The notes: generated by a model not told the origin, from the sequence alone. DNA of 64,000 nt from Tolypeutes matacus (GCA_026826555.1 JAKSZT010053837.1:5680520-5744519); one strand, 5' to 3'; counted from the first letter of the stretch, positions 44,906 through 56,820 are shown. Numbers and translations: made by a program.

Positions 44906-46424
44906 AATATGCCTGAAGGAGAGAATGATGAGTAGAGGTCCTCAAACTTATGTGTGCCAACACCCCTTGTAATACCAGACTTTCTGGCAACACACTTAAA
45001 GGGATTAAAGCATGAAAACTTGCTTAAATAATCAAATATGGGGAAACTGAGAAAAAGTGCTCATTGTTATCAGTTGCACGCTATTCACTTGCTGCCATTC
45101 AGCAACGTAAGTAGGACTGTTTACTTCCCTGACCATGTTTTCTTATTTATTTATGAGGCAAAGTTCTGACATATTTCAGTAATCACACAATATGAGATTA
45201 CAAATATACACACACTAAAGTCATATGTGCAAAGAAAATGTAAGTTCTTACTTTTTCAAAAGTGACATGATATTCTTTACCCTGAATGGTAGGGGAAAAA
45301 ATCCAGCTATATTTTAGTCTAGTGTTTAAACTAGGTTGTGTAGATGACTCAAAAAGATGGTCAGTCTTTTAGAATTCCAACTCCAGGCTCATCTCCTCTT
45401 TAAAATGGTGTTGAGGAACATAAAGGAATGTGATGGCTTAAGTGACGGGGGATCACTGGCTTTTGTATTCTTATTGGTTTCTGCTAAGGGTTGACTGTTG
45501 CTTCTTGGACTAATGAATCACTGAAGTTCAACTTGTCCTATTCTTATTCTAATGGTGTCCACTGTTGAAGTGTGATCCTGGTGTAGCCCATAGTCCATTC
45601 TCTCTCTCTGCTGGATTAAAACCATTTATCTTCCCTGCTGCCTTCCTGGGCTCCCGGTCTCCATGAAGTCTAGTTGTGACTCCTGTAAGATCTTGGTTGA
45701 GGAAGGTCCCCTTTGGCTTCAGGACCACTGTGCCCTCACCAGAGTGTACGTTTCTGGCAAGTGCCCTAGCCAGACTCAACTATATTCCTAGTTTTCATAG
45801 GGGCACACATGGGAACTTCTCAGTCTAACTTCTCAATCCCATTCCCACCACCAGGAACTGAGGGCTCTCAGGAAAGCTGAACTCTGGCTTTCTTTCTGCT
45901 TAAATGTGATGAACCATTGAGATTACATTGCTGTGGCTACTTCTAGGTGAGTGGACCATGTAAGAAGCTGCCTCTTCCCAGAGTCATAATCAGGAGGCAG
46001 AGTAAAAAAGCCTCTCTGCCCTGGGCTCTCCCATACTTAACTGAAAAGTTTTCTAAAGCTTTTCCTGCCCCCAAAGCCCTGTACTTCCCCAAGGTTGGTT
46101 GCGGTGGGAAGAGAGGAAGGCTATCTGCCTTCCATCTCTACCTCTATCTTCCATCTTCTTTCCACTGCAAGGGAGGTGGGCCTTTCCTTTGTTCCAAATG
46201 GGCATCTACTCTTGGGCAACAAGCCTTGTGGTCATCATGGAAGAAGGAGAATGCTGTTTTCAGTTTGAAAGAAACCTTATCATTTGAGTCTTCCTGATAT
46301 GTTTTTTTTCTATGAGAGCCTTAAGATGTCTTTGAATTAGGGATAACCAAAGATAACTACAAATTTGATTTAATATTACAAAAATTATCTTAATGCTCAA
46401 AACTTGGATTATATTGTATTAAGA
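44906..46424. other. Unassigned
   Basis: 44930-45080 (TCCTCAAACTTATGTGTGCC, AACACCCCTTGTAATACC) may be an old DNA transposon. No exon or repeat recognised in the rest. Plus-strand frames at 45947-46297 have no signature. Confidence 0.35.
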
Positions 46425-46545
46425 GAATTAGGCTTTGAAGTGAGACTGCTTGGGTTCAAATCCCAGCTCTCCCACTTACTGTTTGAAATTGGAAAATTTC
46501 CTTAATCTTTATGAGTCTCTCTCCAATATTACTAGAAGTATTTAT
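46425..46545 (+). mobile_element. MIR fragment
   Basis: GGCTTTGAAGTGAGACTGCT, TGGGTTCAAATCCCAGCTCT and CCCACTTACTGTTTGAAATT are the sense tRNA-derived 5' part of MIR with its B box. Confidence 0.75.
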
Positions 46546-46710
46546 TTACTACCAGAAAATTATTGTCCACTCTTTATTGTATTTTATTTGATAAGACAGT
46601 GTCTGTCATAGAACAGAATTTATTTGCAGTTATAACACATCACACTCAGACCACTATTTGCTAACATATCAATCTTTGTGTAGTGGAGGACTGATTAAGA
46701 ACCACTGATC

Positions 46711-46870
46711 TAGGCACAAGAGATTGAGCAGCCTCTCTCCACTCCGGAAGTTCCCAGGATTGGTTCCCAAAGCTGCCTAAAGAAAAGACAAGCAGAGAAG
46801 ACAAGAAGACACAGAAGAACACACAGAGAGCAGACAGCGAGAGCAAAATGAGGGTATGAGGGGGAAATAA

Positions 46871-46918
<48 letters not shown>

Positions 46919-46936
46919 ATGAAATTATTTAAAAAA
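46711..46936 (+). mobile_element. DAS-like SINE with (GATA)n tail
   Basis: Head decayed at the start (GCACAAGAGATTGAGCAGCC), then CCAGGATTGGTTCCCAAAGC, AGACAAGCAGAGAAGACAAG, an ACACACAGAGAGCAGACAGC block and an A-rich tail turned into GATA repeats. The duplication AAGAACCACTGATC is perfect at 46697-46710 and 46937-46950. Confidence 0.9.
46870..46917. repeat. (GATA)n microsatellite
   Basis: About 12 GATA/ATAG units inside the SINE tail, likely grown from its AAATAAAT motif. Confidence 0.95.
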
Positions 46937-46950
46937 AAGAACCACTGATC

Positions 46951-47610
46951 CAGGATTCTGAAGCTCAAGGATAGTCATCAACTTTGAAACTAAGGAGGAT
47001 ATACTCTTAGTCTCTAAAACGCTAAAGCAGTCATGGCACCATTTACTTTTTATTTTAAAGCAATGCTTTTCCTTGTTTTCTGAATATATAGAAAAGATGA
47101 CATTGTAGGACAACTTTCATCTTCCTATGTAATACGTGTGTCTATTTATGATAAATATAATGGAAAACTTTACAAAACCTTATCTCTCCTGGATGAAAGA
47201 GATTACTTTGACTTTTAATTCACTTTGCTATATGGGAAACCTCCTGAGGAGTTATTGATTTTGAGAATAAGAGCTCCACTGAGAGTGAAAGCTCTATAAG
47301 GATAAAAGACTGCCATAACCCAAATTTTCATTTAGCTTATTACTTTTGGCAAAGGACTATGACTTTATGAGAAATACTGTACGGGACCATATCTAGCCAA
47401 GGTCCCGAGGCATGTTTTGAAGAGTAAGTGTACCTAATTCATGCGAGCTCTGCATATACCTTTACACTATTGAATGCTTACTGAGATATGGGCTAGGACA
47501 ATCTGTTTTCATTCTGGAAATTACAGGGTTTGGCAATTATTGAAGTGGGAAATAGTGAGGTTTTGCTCTATTTAACCTGGGTTTTCCCTACTATAGCTTA
47601 AAAGCCATTA
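46951..47610. other. Unassigned, repeat-free
   Basis: No repeat or exon recognised. 47380-47460 keeps several CpGs (TGTACGGGACC, GGTCCCGAGG, CATGCGAGCTC). Confidence 0.4.
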
Positions 47611-47823
47611 GGTGTTTTTTTTTTTTTTTAGGAGGTACTGAGTATTGAACCCAGGACTTTGTACATGAGAAGCAGGCACTCAACCACTGAGCTACATCCA
47701 CTCCCCAATGAGAGTTGCTTTTTTTCGTTTGTTTGTTTTGTTTTTAGGTGGTACCAGGGATTGAAACTGGGACCTCATACATGGGAAGCAGGCACTCAAC
47801 CACTTGAGCTACGTCTGCTCCCC
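47611..47823 (-). mobile_element. Dimeric DAS-like SINE
   Basis: T-run at 47614-47629, unit one (GTATTGAACCCAGGAC, CTGAGCTACATCCACTCCCC), T/G spacer, unit two (GGGATTGAAACTGGGACC, TTGAGCTACGTCTGCTCCCC). Target duplication not clear. Confidence 0.8.
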
Positions 47824-48285
47824 AGTAGTTATTCTGTCTTCTTAACTAATGAAGATAATTGAATCCTGTTTTCCTTTTACATGATTCATTTATATATTTT
47901 TGTCCATTAAGCTTTTCCTTTTAAAATGACTGTTTCAAGGAATGCCATATAGATGATCCTTGACTAGATGTTCCTGGTTATAGGCTATGAAGGGCTGAGT
48001 GCCTTTATATCTGTGTCATTAAACCAACTGATGGAATTAGAATTAGGCAAACAGATCTTTTCCATCTCTAGCTTTAATATACCTATCAGACTGGGATGAG
48101 ATATTTTGCTTAATGCTTGTCAACTATCTCTTCATCCACTAGTCATTTGGGTCTATTCTTTATGGCATTTGAGAATAGGAAGTATCATTTGAAATCATCT
48201 AGCCCAACTTAATCATTTCACAATTGACCTAGGATGGTTAAGTTCTTTCCAACCAGAGTTTACTCACATACCTGAAGTGTTTTTT
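47824..48285. other. Unassigned
   Basis: No recognised feature. Confidence 0.4.
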
Positions 48286-48600
48286 GTCCTCACTCTTATA
48301 TGGCCATCACCTTCTCTTCTTTTGGGTCCTAGCTGAAAGCCTACGTGTTCAGAGACCCCTCTTTAAAAAGGCCTCCTCTATTCTCCTATCTGGGAAGGTT
48401 CTTAATCCTTACCCTATCCTACACCTTGATTTTTTGCCCAGCACTCCCCACATGAATCATGACACATTGCTTACTTGCTTATTTCTATTTTTCCTTTCCT
48501 GCTACACTGTAGGGTTCATGAAGGCAAGACTGATGCTGTGGTGTTCACCACTGTGCCCCCAGTACCCAGCAGGGTGCCTGGTGTGGGCACTTGGGATATA
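48286..48600 (+). mobile_element. L2 LINE 3' end
   Basis: AAAAGGCCTCCTCTATTC, ACTGTAGGGTTCATGAAGGC, ACCACTGTGCCCCCAGTACC and CAGCAGGGTGCCTGGTGTGG follow the sense L2 3' UTR. The 163-residue frame over it crosses into unrelated sequence and is not a gene. Confidence 0.7.
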
Positions 48601-49439
48601 CCTGAGCTGGGAGGAGAACTTTATCTTCTCCCTTTTCATCTTTAGTTGTTTATCTAATATATATATACCTCTTATAAATCAGCAATATTTTTTACCTAAA
48701 ATTCTTGGCCACGTGACTTCTATTAGGCTTTTGCAAATAGTGTTGCAGCATCAGTACACACAAGACTTCTTATAGTTGTGTTATGTGGAAGGGACTAATG
48801 CAGTTGTACAGAAATCATTCTCTGTAGCGATCAGAAGGGGAATGGTCATTGTCTTTCTTCTTTCAAAAGGAGAATGGAGAGTCTGAACATGGAAAATGCA
48901 TACTGAGCTGAAGAACCAACTTTCAAAGCAGTATGTGGACATACTCATGTAATCTGAAATGAGTTATTTTGGGATCTTGGTTACAATAAGAAACCGTGCT
49001 ACGTAGCACAACTTAGCATTACCTACAGAGATTTTGAAAAGTTCTGATGCCCTGGCTCTACCCATGGACCCATTGGCTCAGAAACTGCAGTATGTTTAAA
49101 ATTGCCACTTGTCATTCTGTTGTGTACCAGTTGAGAACAAAATAGAGGATGAACTTTCGTCCTGGATACTTAAATTTGCGTTGAATGTGTTCTTTTGAAA
49201 GTCAACAAGCCAGTAACTACAGTGGCTACATGATTATGCAGAATATTTAATTTTCTTAATTGACGATATTTTGTAGAGATTCATCAAGAGTATTACTTTA
49301 GGCTGCAATCTATATGTATGGCTATAGAAAAATTCTGAAAGTGGTTCTGCGTTATTTTAAATGTGGTCCATCTACATGGTAATTTTGTTGGAGTGATTAC
49401 TTTTTCTGGAAATATGCCAATTACGCCTTCGTGTCGATT
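48601..49439. other. Unassigned; hAT-like remnant at 49010-49140
   Basis: A 14-bp perfect palindrome GTGCTACGTAGCAC is at 48996-49009. 49010-49140 (GATTTTGAAAAGTTCTGATG, CCCTGGCTCTACCCATGG, CAGTTGAGAAC) resembles old hAT-type non-autonomous elements, unnamed. No gene. Confidence 0.35.
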
Positions 49440-49745
49440 TGTCACCTCCCTCCACCCACTCGCCATATGGATTCCTTTTCCTGTTTTAAGCCAGGGTTCA
49501 GGCTTGTCTCCTTCAGAAGGCTTTCCGTAAACAGCGCTGTCTGTTCTCCTTCAGCATACTGTTTGTCAAACTACTCCTGATCCACCTTTATAAATCACTG
49601 TGCTTTATGCACATATTTCTATGGGTTGCATGTTGGTCACAAAGTGTGCCTTAATAGCAGGTCAGCAACTTTTTAATATGATTACAAGGAGCCAAAGGCA
49701 TATGGAGCCAGTTGATGAATGTCCAGTAAATATTTATTTACTAAA
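49440..49745 (+). mobile_element. L2 LINE 3' end
   Basis: GGCTTGTCTCCTTCAGAAGG, CTTTCCGTAAACAGCGC, GTGCTTTATGCACATATTTC and GTCCAGTAAATATTTATTTA follow sense L2 order. Confidence 0.55.
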
Positions 49746-51424
49746 CGAGTGGGCAGACCAGCTCGTTCCAGACAAGCATTTTCACAAGGGCAAGTTAAAA
49801 AAAAAAAAAAAAAGCAAGTGGGGGGTTGTTGGCAGTTTGTTCCTGTGAAATAAAAATGAAATAGAGTTTTCTTTTTTTCTTGTGGCTGATTTCCTTTCAC
49901 AGGTTTCTTCACCAACTGGCTAGTGGCCAACTTTGTCAGAGCTGAAACATCAGACAGCTAGAAAAAAGGGTCTCAGTTGATAAATATTTGATTTACAAGG
50001 TATTGAGAGGTTTAAAGAAAAGGAAGGGAGTTTGCCTAATGGGAGTTGTGTTTAATATAGCGAGGATAATAACCAATAACCAGGTCTGCTTTTCTTTCAA
50101 TGGCCAGTGGGTACCTAACTTTATCAGCCGTGTTAGTCTACGGATTGCACAGGACCGAGCTGACAACTAAGCAGAACTGAGGAGGACAAGGATGCTTACA
50201 GTTCCACAACAGAAATACAGCTGAAGGGAATAGTCTTAGATTTTCTTTTCTTCTTTTCGATAAGCTGTGATAAATATTGTATGTCTCAGCAGCATAGGGG
50301 GAAATGATTGATCCTTTCGCAGTGATATAGATATGTGGTTGTATGTGCTTTATGCAGAATGAATGATTGAGAGAGAGTGGGGGAGGGGAGGCAAAGAAAG
50401 AGATGCAAGCCACTACCCATAGAATTGCCGAGAGCAAACTATCAAAGGAATTTCAGGGGTGCTAGGATAGATGGTGAATTTTATCTCTGCGCTAACCATT
50501 TGCTAGTTTTGTGTTCTCAAGGTTTTGTTTTTCTTTTTAGATTTAACTTCTCACCCCCTCAAATTCCAAAGAAATAGGCATGATTGGGGTGGGGGGGAAC
50601 ACCGACTGAATCCAATGCTTAAGAAAATAATGGGCTGCATTTGACATATGCCGTGAATCTTATATACAACGATAATCCTCCTCATCCAGCACAGCACTCT
50701 AAGAGCATTGCACTCTAGATAGCTACTTCCATGGGAATAGTATAGACCGTGTGTTCTCAAATTGCTTCTTGTGTCGGGGGAGTGGCAAAAAAATAGCTAT
50801 CCCTAGGGTTTACAGTCCTCCAAAGGACAACAGTACCTAAATAGATACACAGTATCTGTCTTTTATTTCAAACTCACATTACAACGGGCAGCTTTAACTC
50901 CTGGAATTTTTCTTTGCTGAATTTACTTTGGAGGATATTCAACCAGGTCATTTTACAAGATATGTGCTTTGTTAGAAACTTGGTTTCAAGACGAACAGCT
51001 GAACGAAAAAACTCTGTGTAAGTTTGCATGTGTGGTTCCGAATTCTTCCTGGATTAATTTCCTATATTGGTTTCCTTGTACTGTTGGAGAGAGTGGGAAT
51101 GTGGGTGGAAGGTGTCTATTGCAATTGGGGGAAAATGTGAAATGACTGCTGAAAAGTTAGTAGGTGATATAGTTGAGCTTGCTTATCCAACAGTAGAGAT
51201 GGATTTATGAGTTTGCACCAAGATGGGTTATGATTTCTTGCCCTCCCCAAACCCCCAAAGTTTGAATATAATTCAAAGCCTCATTATATTGGGTCTTGTG
51301 TTGTTCACTGCTGTAATATGTGTTTATCTTTTCTTCCCATCTAAATTGTATACTCTGAAAGACAAGAGATCATGTAGAATTTTAAAATTTTAGAAGAGGA
51401 TAAGGAGAACTCTCATTTTACCCA
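49746..51424. other. Repeat-poor; A-run and candidate conserved element
   Basis: An A-run is at about 49797-49813. The block 50040-50360 has no recognisable repeat, keeps CpGs (TAGCGAGG, CAGCCGTG, TACGGATT, TTCGATAAGC, TTTCGCAGTG) and has mixed composition. No open frame, splice pattern or RNA fold was convincing. Confidence 0.4.
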
Positions 51425-51540
51425 AAATTCGTTTGTTCATTCATTCATTCATCATTCAACAAATCTTTATTGCATACTTACTCCAGTGCCAGGCACTGTG
51501 CTAGAACTTTGGGAGATACAAGCATCAATTAGCTTTCAAT
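51425..51540 (-). mobile_element. L2 3' end
   Basis: GTTTGTTCATTCATTCATTC, CAACAAATCTTTATTGCATA and CCAGTGCCAGGCACTGTGCT are the reversed L2 terminus. Confidence 0.75.
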
Positions 51541-51589
51541 TAGTCAGAGTTTTAGAGAGTTTAAGTCTGGTAATAACACATTTCCCCAT

Positions 51590-51925
51590 GCCTTATATTT
51601 TCCTCAAAAACTCAATTTTTAATGGCTTCATACAGTATGAAAATATCATAATTTATTCAGTTATTCTACTGTTAAATTTTTTAGATCCTTACTATAAAGA
51701 ACACTGAAATAAACATCCTTACACATAAAGCTTAGTTCATAAATCTTTATCTCTAGCATAAATTTCTAGAAGTGACATTACTAGATGCAGAAGTATGGAC
51801 TCTTTAAAATGTCTTAAATTTAAAGCTCTTTTTATGTTGCTCTTCAGCAGATATTTACCCATTTATACTGCTGGTAGCAGTGTGCAATTGTGGCTATCTC
51901 TTCTTGCCTCACTACACTGAGTGTT
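51590..51925 (-). mobile_element. Old L1 ORF2-end fragment
   Basis: TTTTTAATGGCTTCATACAG, ATAATTTATTCAGTTATTCT, CATAAATTTCTAGAAGTGAC, ATTACTAGATGCAGAAGTA and CTGCTGGTAGCAGTGTG match the reversed end of an L1M ORF2/3' region. Confidence 0.65.
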
Positions 51926-52004
51926 ACTACTGTGAAAATCACAGTTCACTTAATGTAAAGGAGAAAACAATGTTCCTTAAAACCAAAAGTTTCTGCTTTT
52001 TAAA

Positions 52005-52103
52005 TTTTTTTACTTTTATTTTTTTTTAAGGAGGTACCAGGGATTGAACCTGGGACCTCATACATGGGAAGTAGGCACTCAATCACTGAGCTACACCCGC
52101 TCC
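52005..52103 (-). mobile_element. Monomeric DAS-like SINE
   Basis: T-run, GGATTGAACCTGGGACCTCA (reversed B box) and ACTGAGCTACACCCGCTCC (reversed head). The 20-bp duplication at 51985-52004 and 52104-52123 (AAAAG..TTCTGCTTTTTAAA core) has one mismatch. This copy shows that the single unit moves on its own. Confidence 0.9.
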
Positions 52104-52123
52104 AAAAGATTCTGCTTTTTAAA

Positions 52124-54374
52124 GAAGGTATTGTAATTCAAAATAAAGAGAAACCCAATATATGACCTATTCCATTCTTTTCAGAGAAACTTGTGGAGTG
52201 ATAGAAGAGCAAGGCAGGAAATTTCAAAGTCTCTATCAGTTTTTCTGTATTGAAGGTGGGACACAAAATAGAGATTTATTAATTAGGGAAGAATATCAAT
52301 AACTGAGGAGGCCTTGAGCCTAGAAAGGGCTGGAAAACTGCAGAATGAAAAGGAGAGAAATTGAGTATTGGTGTAAGTAGGAGATTGGGGATGGGGTGGA
52401 GAGTCTAAAGAGAGAGATTCTGAAAATAGAGAGACAAGAAGTCTTTAAAGGAAGTAGGGCTTTAAAAAACAGTGACACGAAGCCCTTCTACCACCACAAA
52501 CCCTTGGCAAGTCTGTTTATTATGTGAAAATTAAGGAAAGAAGATACATTCCATGTTTGTGATACATGGTTTGGAAAAAGGAGAGCGTTGTGAAATGACA
52601 GATTTTCTATCCATGCACTGAAGTCATAGAGTCAAAATAGAATAAGATTTAGAAAAAAATTATAAGCAGTCTGAAGATCCTTAATGGCATTAGGAGGAAT
52701 TTAGGATTTCCCCTGTGAAGACTAAATTGATGTTTACATTTGGATTTTAAAAAAATTTTTGATTAGTTGTGAGACTGAGTATTTTTTTCACCTGTGTTTG
52801 GTTTTTTTTTGCTGTACTTTTTTCTTTTGTGAATTGTCTACTCACATCCTTGCCACTGGCATTCACAATTTAACGTAAAAATATTTTACCTGGGCTGTAA
52901 GTGCAAACTTCACTCAGGCCAAGATCAGAATAGGCTTCATAGACAAACTTCCTCGAGGACCAGAGCTAAGGAAAGAAAGCCTATACCATCGCCGGTCTCC
53001 AACTATTTGTTTAATATGGAAGAGGGCCCCTTTCGTTCTGCTGAATGCCCTTGCCAGAGGAAGGCTGGGAATATTCTACGCATATTCTAATAGCAACAAG
53101 AAGTCCCTTCTCTACCAATTTCCTCCAGGAGCATAATACTTCAGTTCCAGATTGCCCATGAGAGTTCAGAGATAAAATTAACATTTTCTCAGCAGGCTGC
53201 ACTATAACGTGCATTTGCCTAGAAAGCAGGAATGGAGGAAGAATCACTGCCAGTACCACAAAGACCATGCCTGGCACCGAGTCTAATGCACCCTAAAGTT
53301 AGGACCGTCTGCATTAAGGAGAGCACTGGACTCTTCCCAGGAACACTGGATTTTGGAGCTAAACACCAGACTACTTAGTTGGTCTCCTCTTTCCACACTA
53401 TTAAGATGCTCAGTTTTCAGTGAAGTGCACTTCAGTAAAAAAACAAATCCAGAGGTGACTTTGTTTTGCTTTCGGTTTTAACACTATCAGGATATCCATG
53501 GGAAAAAAAAAAAGTTAATCTCAAAAGGGCTTATCATCATAATAGCAATATTTTAAAAGTGATAAACTTCAAAAGCAGAATGGGCTTTTATATGTTTTCC
53601 TGCTGGGACAGATAGTGTCCCTTAGGATCTTCCTTTGGGATTCCTTGTCAGAGGATGAAAAGAGCAAGATATCTGTAGGCAGTGCCAGCTCCTAGTCCCT
53701 TCACAAAAACAACGGCAAATAAGAAATGAAAAAAAAAAAGTTACCTCTCCAGTAGTTTACCGTGTGGCTATCGTAAATTATCAGTTGATAATTTACCATT
53801 GATCTGGGCAAAAGAGAATATATTTATTTTAAAAGTGAGTTTAATCAACAAATTTAGTTAAGATTCTGCCTAAACACGAAGAGGCTGAAAGAGGAAAATA
53901 TTGAGATAAAGGCCCTTTGGCTCCAGATCTTTGATAAATTGATTATGACATTAATCAAACCCCCAAGCTGGAGAAGAGGAAACCTGGGGACAAGTTTATT
54001 AGGTTTGCTTAAATAAACCTAGGTCTTGGAATTGCAATGACATTGCTCATAGCTATTCTAGGAAGCAGGATAGAAGTGGACAATCTGATTCAAATAGTCT
54101 TGCAGTCCCTAGGGAAACCCTGATCTTTCCCCTGTACTCCTTGAGATTTTGAGACCTGGACAAATCTCCCCTTTACTAGGTGGGAGCATATTTTAAAATG
54201 TCAATTACACCTTAAAGCAATAAAATAGACTTTCTTTACCAACTTAACCCCAAAGAACCTGAGAGCTGGATCCAGTTCATGGGTGGCCCTGGCACAATGT
54301 GGGAATGATGCAGTTTTGGCCTGCCACAACCCATCTGCAGATTATACTCTGGAATTTTCTTCATAACTCTGATC
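52124..54374. other. Repeat-poor unassigned block with a 24-nt palindrome
   Basis: No LINE, SINE or LTR recognised. At 53773-53796 there are two 11-nt arms, GTAAATTATCA and TGATAATTTAC, around a GT centre, each with an ATTA core. CTTTGAT (TCF/LEF-like) is at 53929-53935 and TAAATAAAC (forkhead-like) at 54010-54018. This could be a conserved regulatory element. No coding support. Confidence 0.4.
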
Positions 54375-54529
54375 ATCTTCTCTACATTGGTTGGACTCTG
54401 ATTTGCAAATGACAAAAACCTCAACTCAAACTGGCTTGATAGAAAAAAGAATGTATTGGCTTCAGACATGTCTTGATGCAGGGGTTAAAATGATGCAACC
54501 AAAACTAAGTCTCTCTTTTTTTAAAAAAG

Positions 54530-54531
54530 AT

Positions 54532-54590
<59 letters not shown>

Positions 54591-54604
54591 TTTNNNNNNN
54601 NNNT

Positions 54605-54647
<43 letters not shown>

Positions 54648-54650
54648 TTT
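54530..54650. repeat. (TTTA)n microsatellite with assembly gap
   Basis: TTTA units on both sides of a run of 10 Ns at 54594-54603. The true length is unknown. Confidence 0.95.
54594..54603. other. Assembly gap (10 N)
   Basis: Ten undetermined bases inside the tetranucleotide repeat, probably because the repeat could not be spanned. Confidence 0.99.
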
Positions 54651-55310
54651 CTCCCCCTGTCCCCATTGTTTTGTGCTTGCTGTCTGCTCTCTGTGTGTTC
54701 TTCTGTGTCTGCTTGTCTTCTCTTTAGGCAGCCCTGGGAACCAATCCTGGGACCTTCCGCAGTGGAGAGAGGCGCTCAATTGCTTGTGCCACCTTAGCTC
54801 CCTGGTTTGCTATGTCTCTTATTGTCTCTCCTCTGTGTCTTTTTTTGTTGCATCATCTTACTGGGCCAGCTCTCCTGCACGGGCTGGCACTCCTGCACGG
54901 AACAGCAACCTGCTTGGGCCAGCTTGCTGCACAGGCCAGCTTGCCTTCACCAAGAGGCCCTGGGAATTGAACCCTGGACCTCCCATATGGTAGATGGGAG
55001 CTCAGTCGCTTGAGCCATACCTGCTTCCCCCAAGTCTCTCTTTATCTCTTCATTCTGCAACCTTTGGTGGCTTTATTCACAACTGGATTTGGAGGCAAGC
55101 AGGCAACATGCAGCTCTAGCTCAGCCTCCTCCAAGGTTCATACCTCATGGTAGAATACACTCTACTTTCTGAATAGTTTAGATACAACTCTTGGGACTAA
55201 CTCTCGTCAGCCCAGATAGAGTCGTGGGCTCAATCCCAAAGGATCATTCTGGCCAGGATGATGGAATTCCCTTCTCGTGCAATCCTGAGTCATGTACTCT
55301 CTCAGCTGTA

Positions 55311-56239
55311 GGTGGTGTCAACTACACCAAAAGTCCATGTTAGGAGAGTGGAGAGGGTGGGTAAGCCAAGGAAATGGGTGAGGCACTAATACCAAGAAGA
55401 GGAAGTGGGTGCTGCATGGCCAGAAGATCACAAAAGTAGACAATTCTGGAAGCTTGCTGAAGAGAAGATGAAGCACACCTCCTTCCAAGACTAAAGACAC
55501 AGATTCTGGAATAGGAATTAGCAAGCTGAGCTTTACATTGAAAAACCTAATGCCCATGAAAGCAATTGGAAGAACCACTTTTCTTGTCAGTTCATGGGAA
55601 AACAGAAAGTTCCCCTCTGGGAAATGGGCTGCTGACTTCCAAGAAGAGGTGCATGTGGGAAACTCTGTCTCTTCTTGTAATACAATTTTCTTCTTTGCTT
55701 TGGCATCAGCATGAAAGTTTAAGGGCCTGGTGCCAGCTTATTGGCATGTTGCCCATTGGGGAGAATTTTCCAGATTTCAAAATAGGAATTGGATCTAAGA
55801 GAAATGTGATAGCTCCATAAAGATATTTTCAGACACAAAGAACACCATTAATCTGGCACCAATATCAGTAAACAGTGGTTGCTCCTTAAAAGCTTTTCTT
55901 CATCCTCTTCTGGTGACACACTTTTCCTGACAGAGTCCATCCACTACCAAGACTTCCAATACAGTCATATGTGGATAGATATTATTTTTATCTTTCTCTA
56001 TCTGATATTTATTTCCTAAATCCAGACTACAATTCAACTTCTGGCATCAAGCTGTACATCTGATATTGAACTCATTTTCACTAGTGCCATTCTACCTCTT
56101 GTGTTCCCTATTTTGATTTACCATATCATCCTCAATCTGGTCTTCCAAGCCATAAGCCTAGGAGTCATTTGAGAGACCTGCCTCCCTTACCTACCACCAG
56201 AACTCCATGACTCCTGTTGCTTTCCTTGCATCCTTAATC
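55311..56239. other. Unassigned
   Basis: No recognised repeat or exon. Open frames of 84-86 residues on either strand lack a signature. Confidence 0.4.
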
Positions 56240-56820
56240 CACCATCTGGTCATTCATTTATTAATTCAAACATCATTTTATGTGACTGCATTTGAAACTC
56301 ACTATGTGCCAGGTCTGTTTTTAGATGCTGGGAATACAAGAGAGAACAAAACAAAGGTCCTGCTCTCTTAAAGCCTACATTTTTGTGGGGAGAGAGAGAC
56401 AAGACATGAATAAATAAAACAGATAAGAGGTACAAGGAGGGTTGGGGCTATTTTCTGTAAGGTTGTCCTGGAAGTTTTCTTTTATAAAATTTTTGATCAA
56501 AGACTCTAAGGAAGTAAAGGAGAGAGCAAAGTGGATATCTAGGTAAAGTGAGACTAAGTAGGTAAAACAGCAGGAAGTACAGAGGTGAGAGTATGTGCAA
56601 AGAATAGCAGGGGACCCTTGTAGCTGCAGGTGAGGGAGCAAGGGGCATAACTGTAGAAGATGCAGTCAGAAGGCAAAATGGGGGTAAGGTGGGATCAAAT
56701 CAGGGGAGGGCATTGTAAGTGTTTTGGCTTTTGTGGAATGAAATGAGAAGCCGTTGAAGGGTTTCCAGCAAAGGAATGAGTTAATCTGACTGAAATTTTA
56801 ATAGAAATATTCTGAAAACT
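56240..56820 (-). mobile_element. L2 LINE fragment
   Basis: GTCATTCATTTATTAATTCA, CACTATGTGCCAGGTCTGTT, AGATGCTGGGAATACAAGAG, GGGCATTGTAAGTGTTTTGG, GAGAAGCCGTTGAAGGGTTT and AGCAAAGGAATGAGTTAATC follow the reversed L2 3' region over nearly 600 bp. Confidence 0.75.

Larger units (their letters stand above)
54519..55031 (-). mobile_element. Long DAS-like SINE with expanded (TTTA)n tail
   Basis: Reversed tail as (TTTA)n, then CTCCCCCTGTCCCCATTG, CTGCTTGTCTTCTCTTTAGG, first reversed unit (GGGAACCAATCCTGGGACC), a middle of CTGGGCCAGC-type GC-rich repeats, and second reversed unit (GGGAATTGAACCCTGGACC, TTGAGCCATACCTGCTTCCC). AAGTCTCTCTTT is duplicated at 54507-54518 and 55032-55043. The open frame across it is an artefact of the TTTA repeat. 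Confidence 0.9.
54375..55310 (+). mobile_element. Old dispersed repeat of uncertain family, split by a SINE
   Basis: ACAAAAACCTCAACTCAAAC, TGGCTTGATAGAAAAAAGAA, TGTATTGGCTTCAGACATG and a CAGGGGTTAAAATGATG block before the SINE, then a CTCTTTATCTCTTCATTCTG continuation after it, are familiar from an old placental repeat whose name I cannot confirm. The right limit is vague. Confidence 0.35.

Noticed and set aside
48284..48775. 163-residue plus-strand frame
   Set aside because: It covers an L2 3' end and then unrelated sequence; no protein signature.
54391..54993. A 200-residue plus-strand frame
   Set aside because: It runs through the (TTTA)n repeat, the N gap and a SINE; the FIYLFIYL repeat is pure microsatellite translation.
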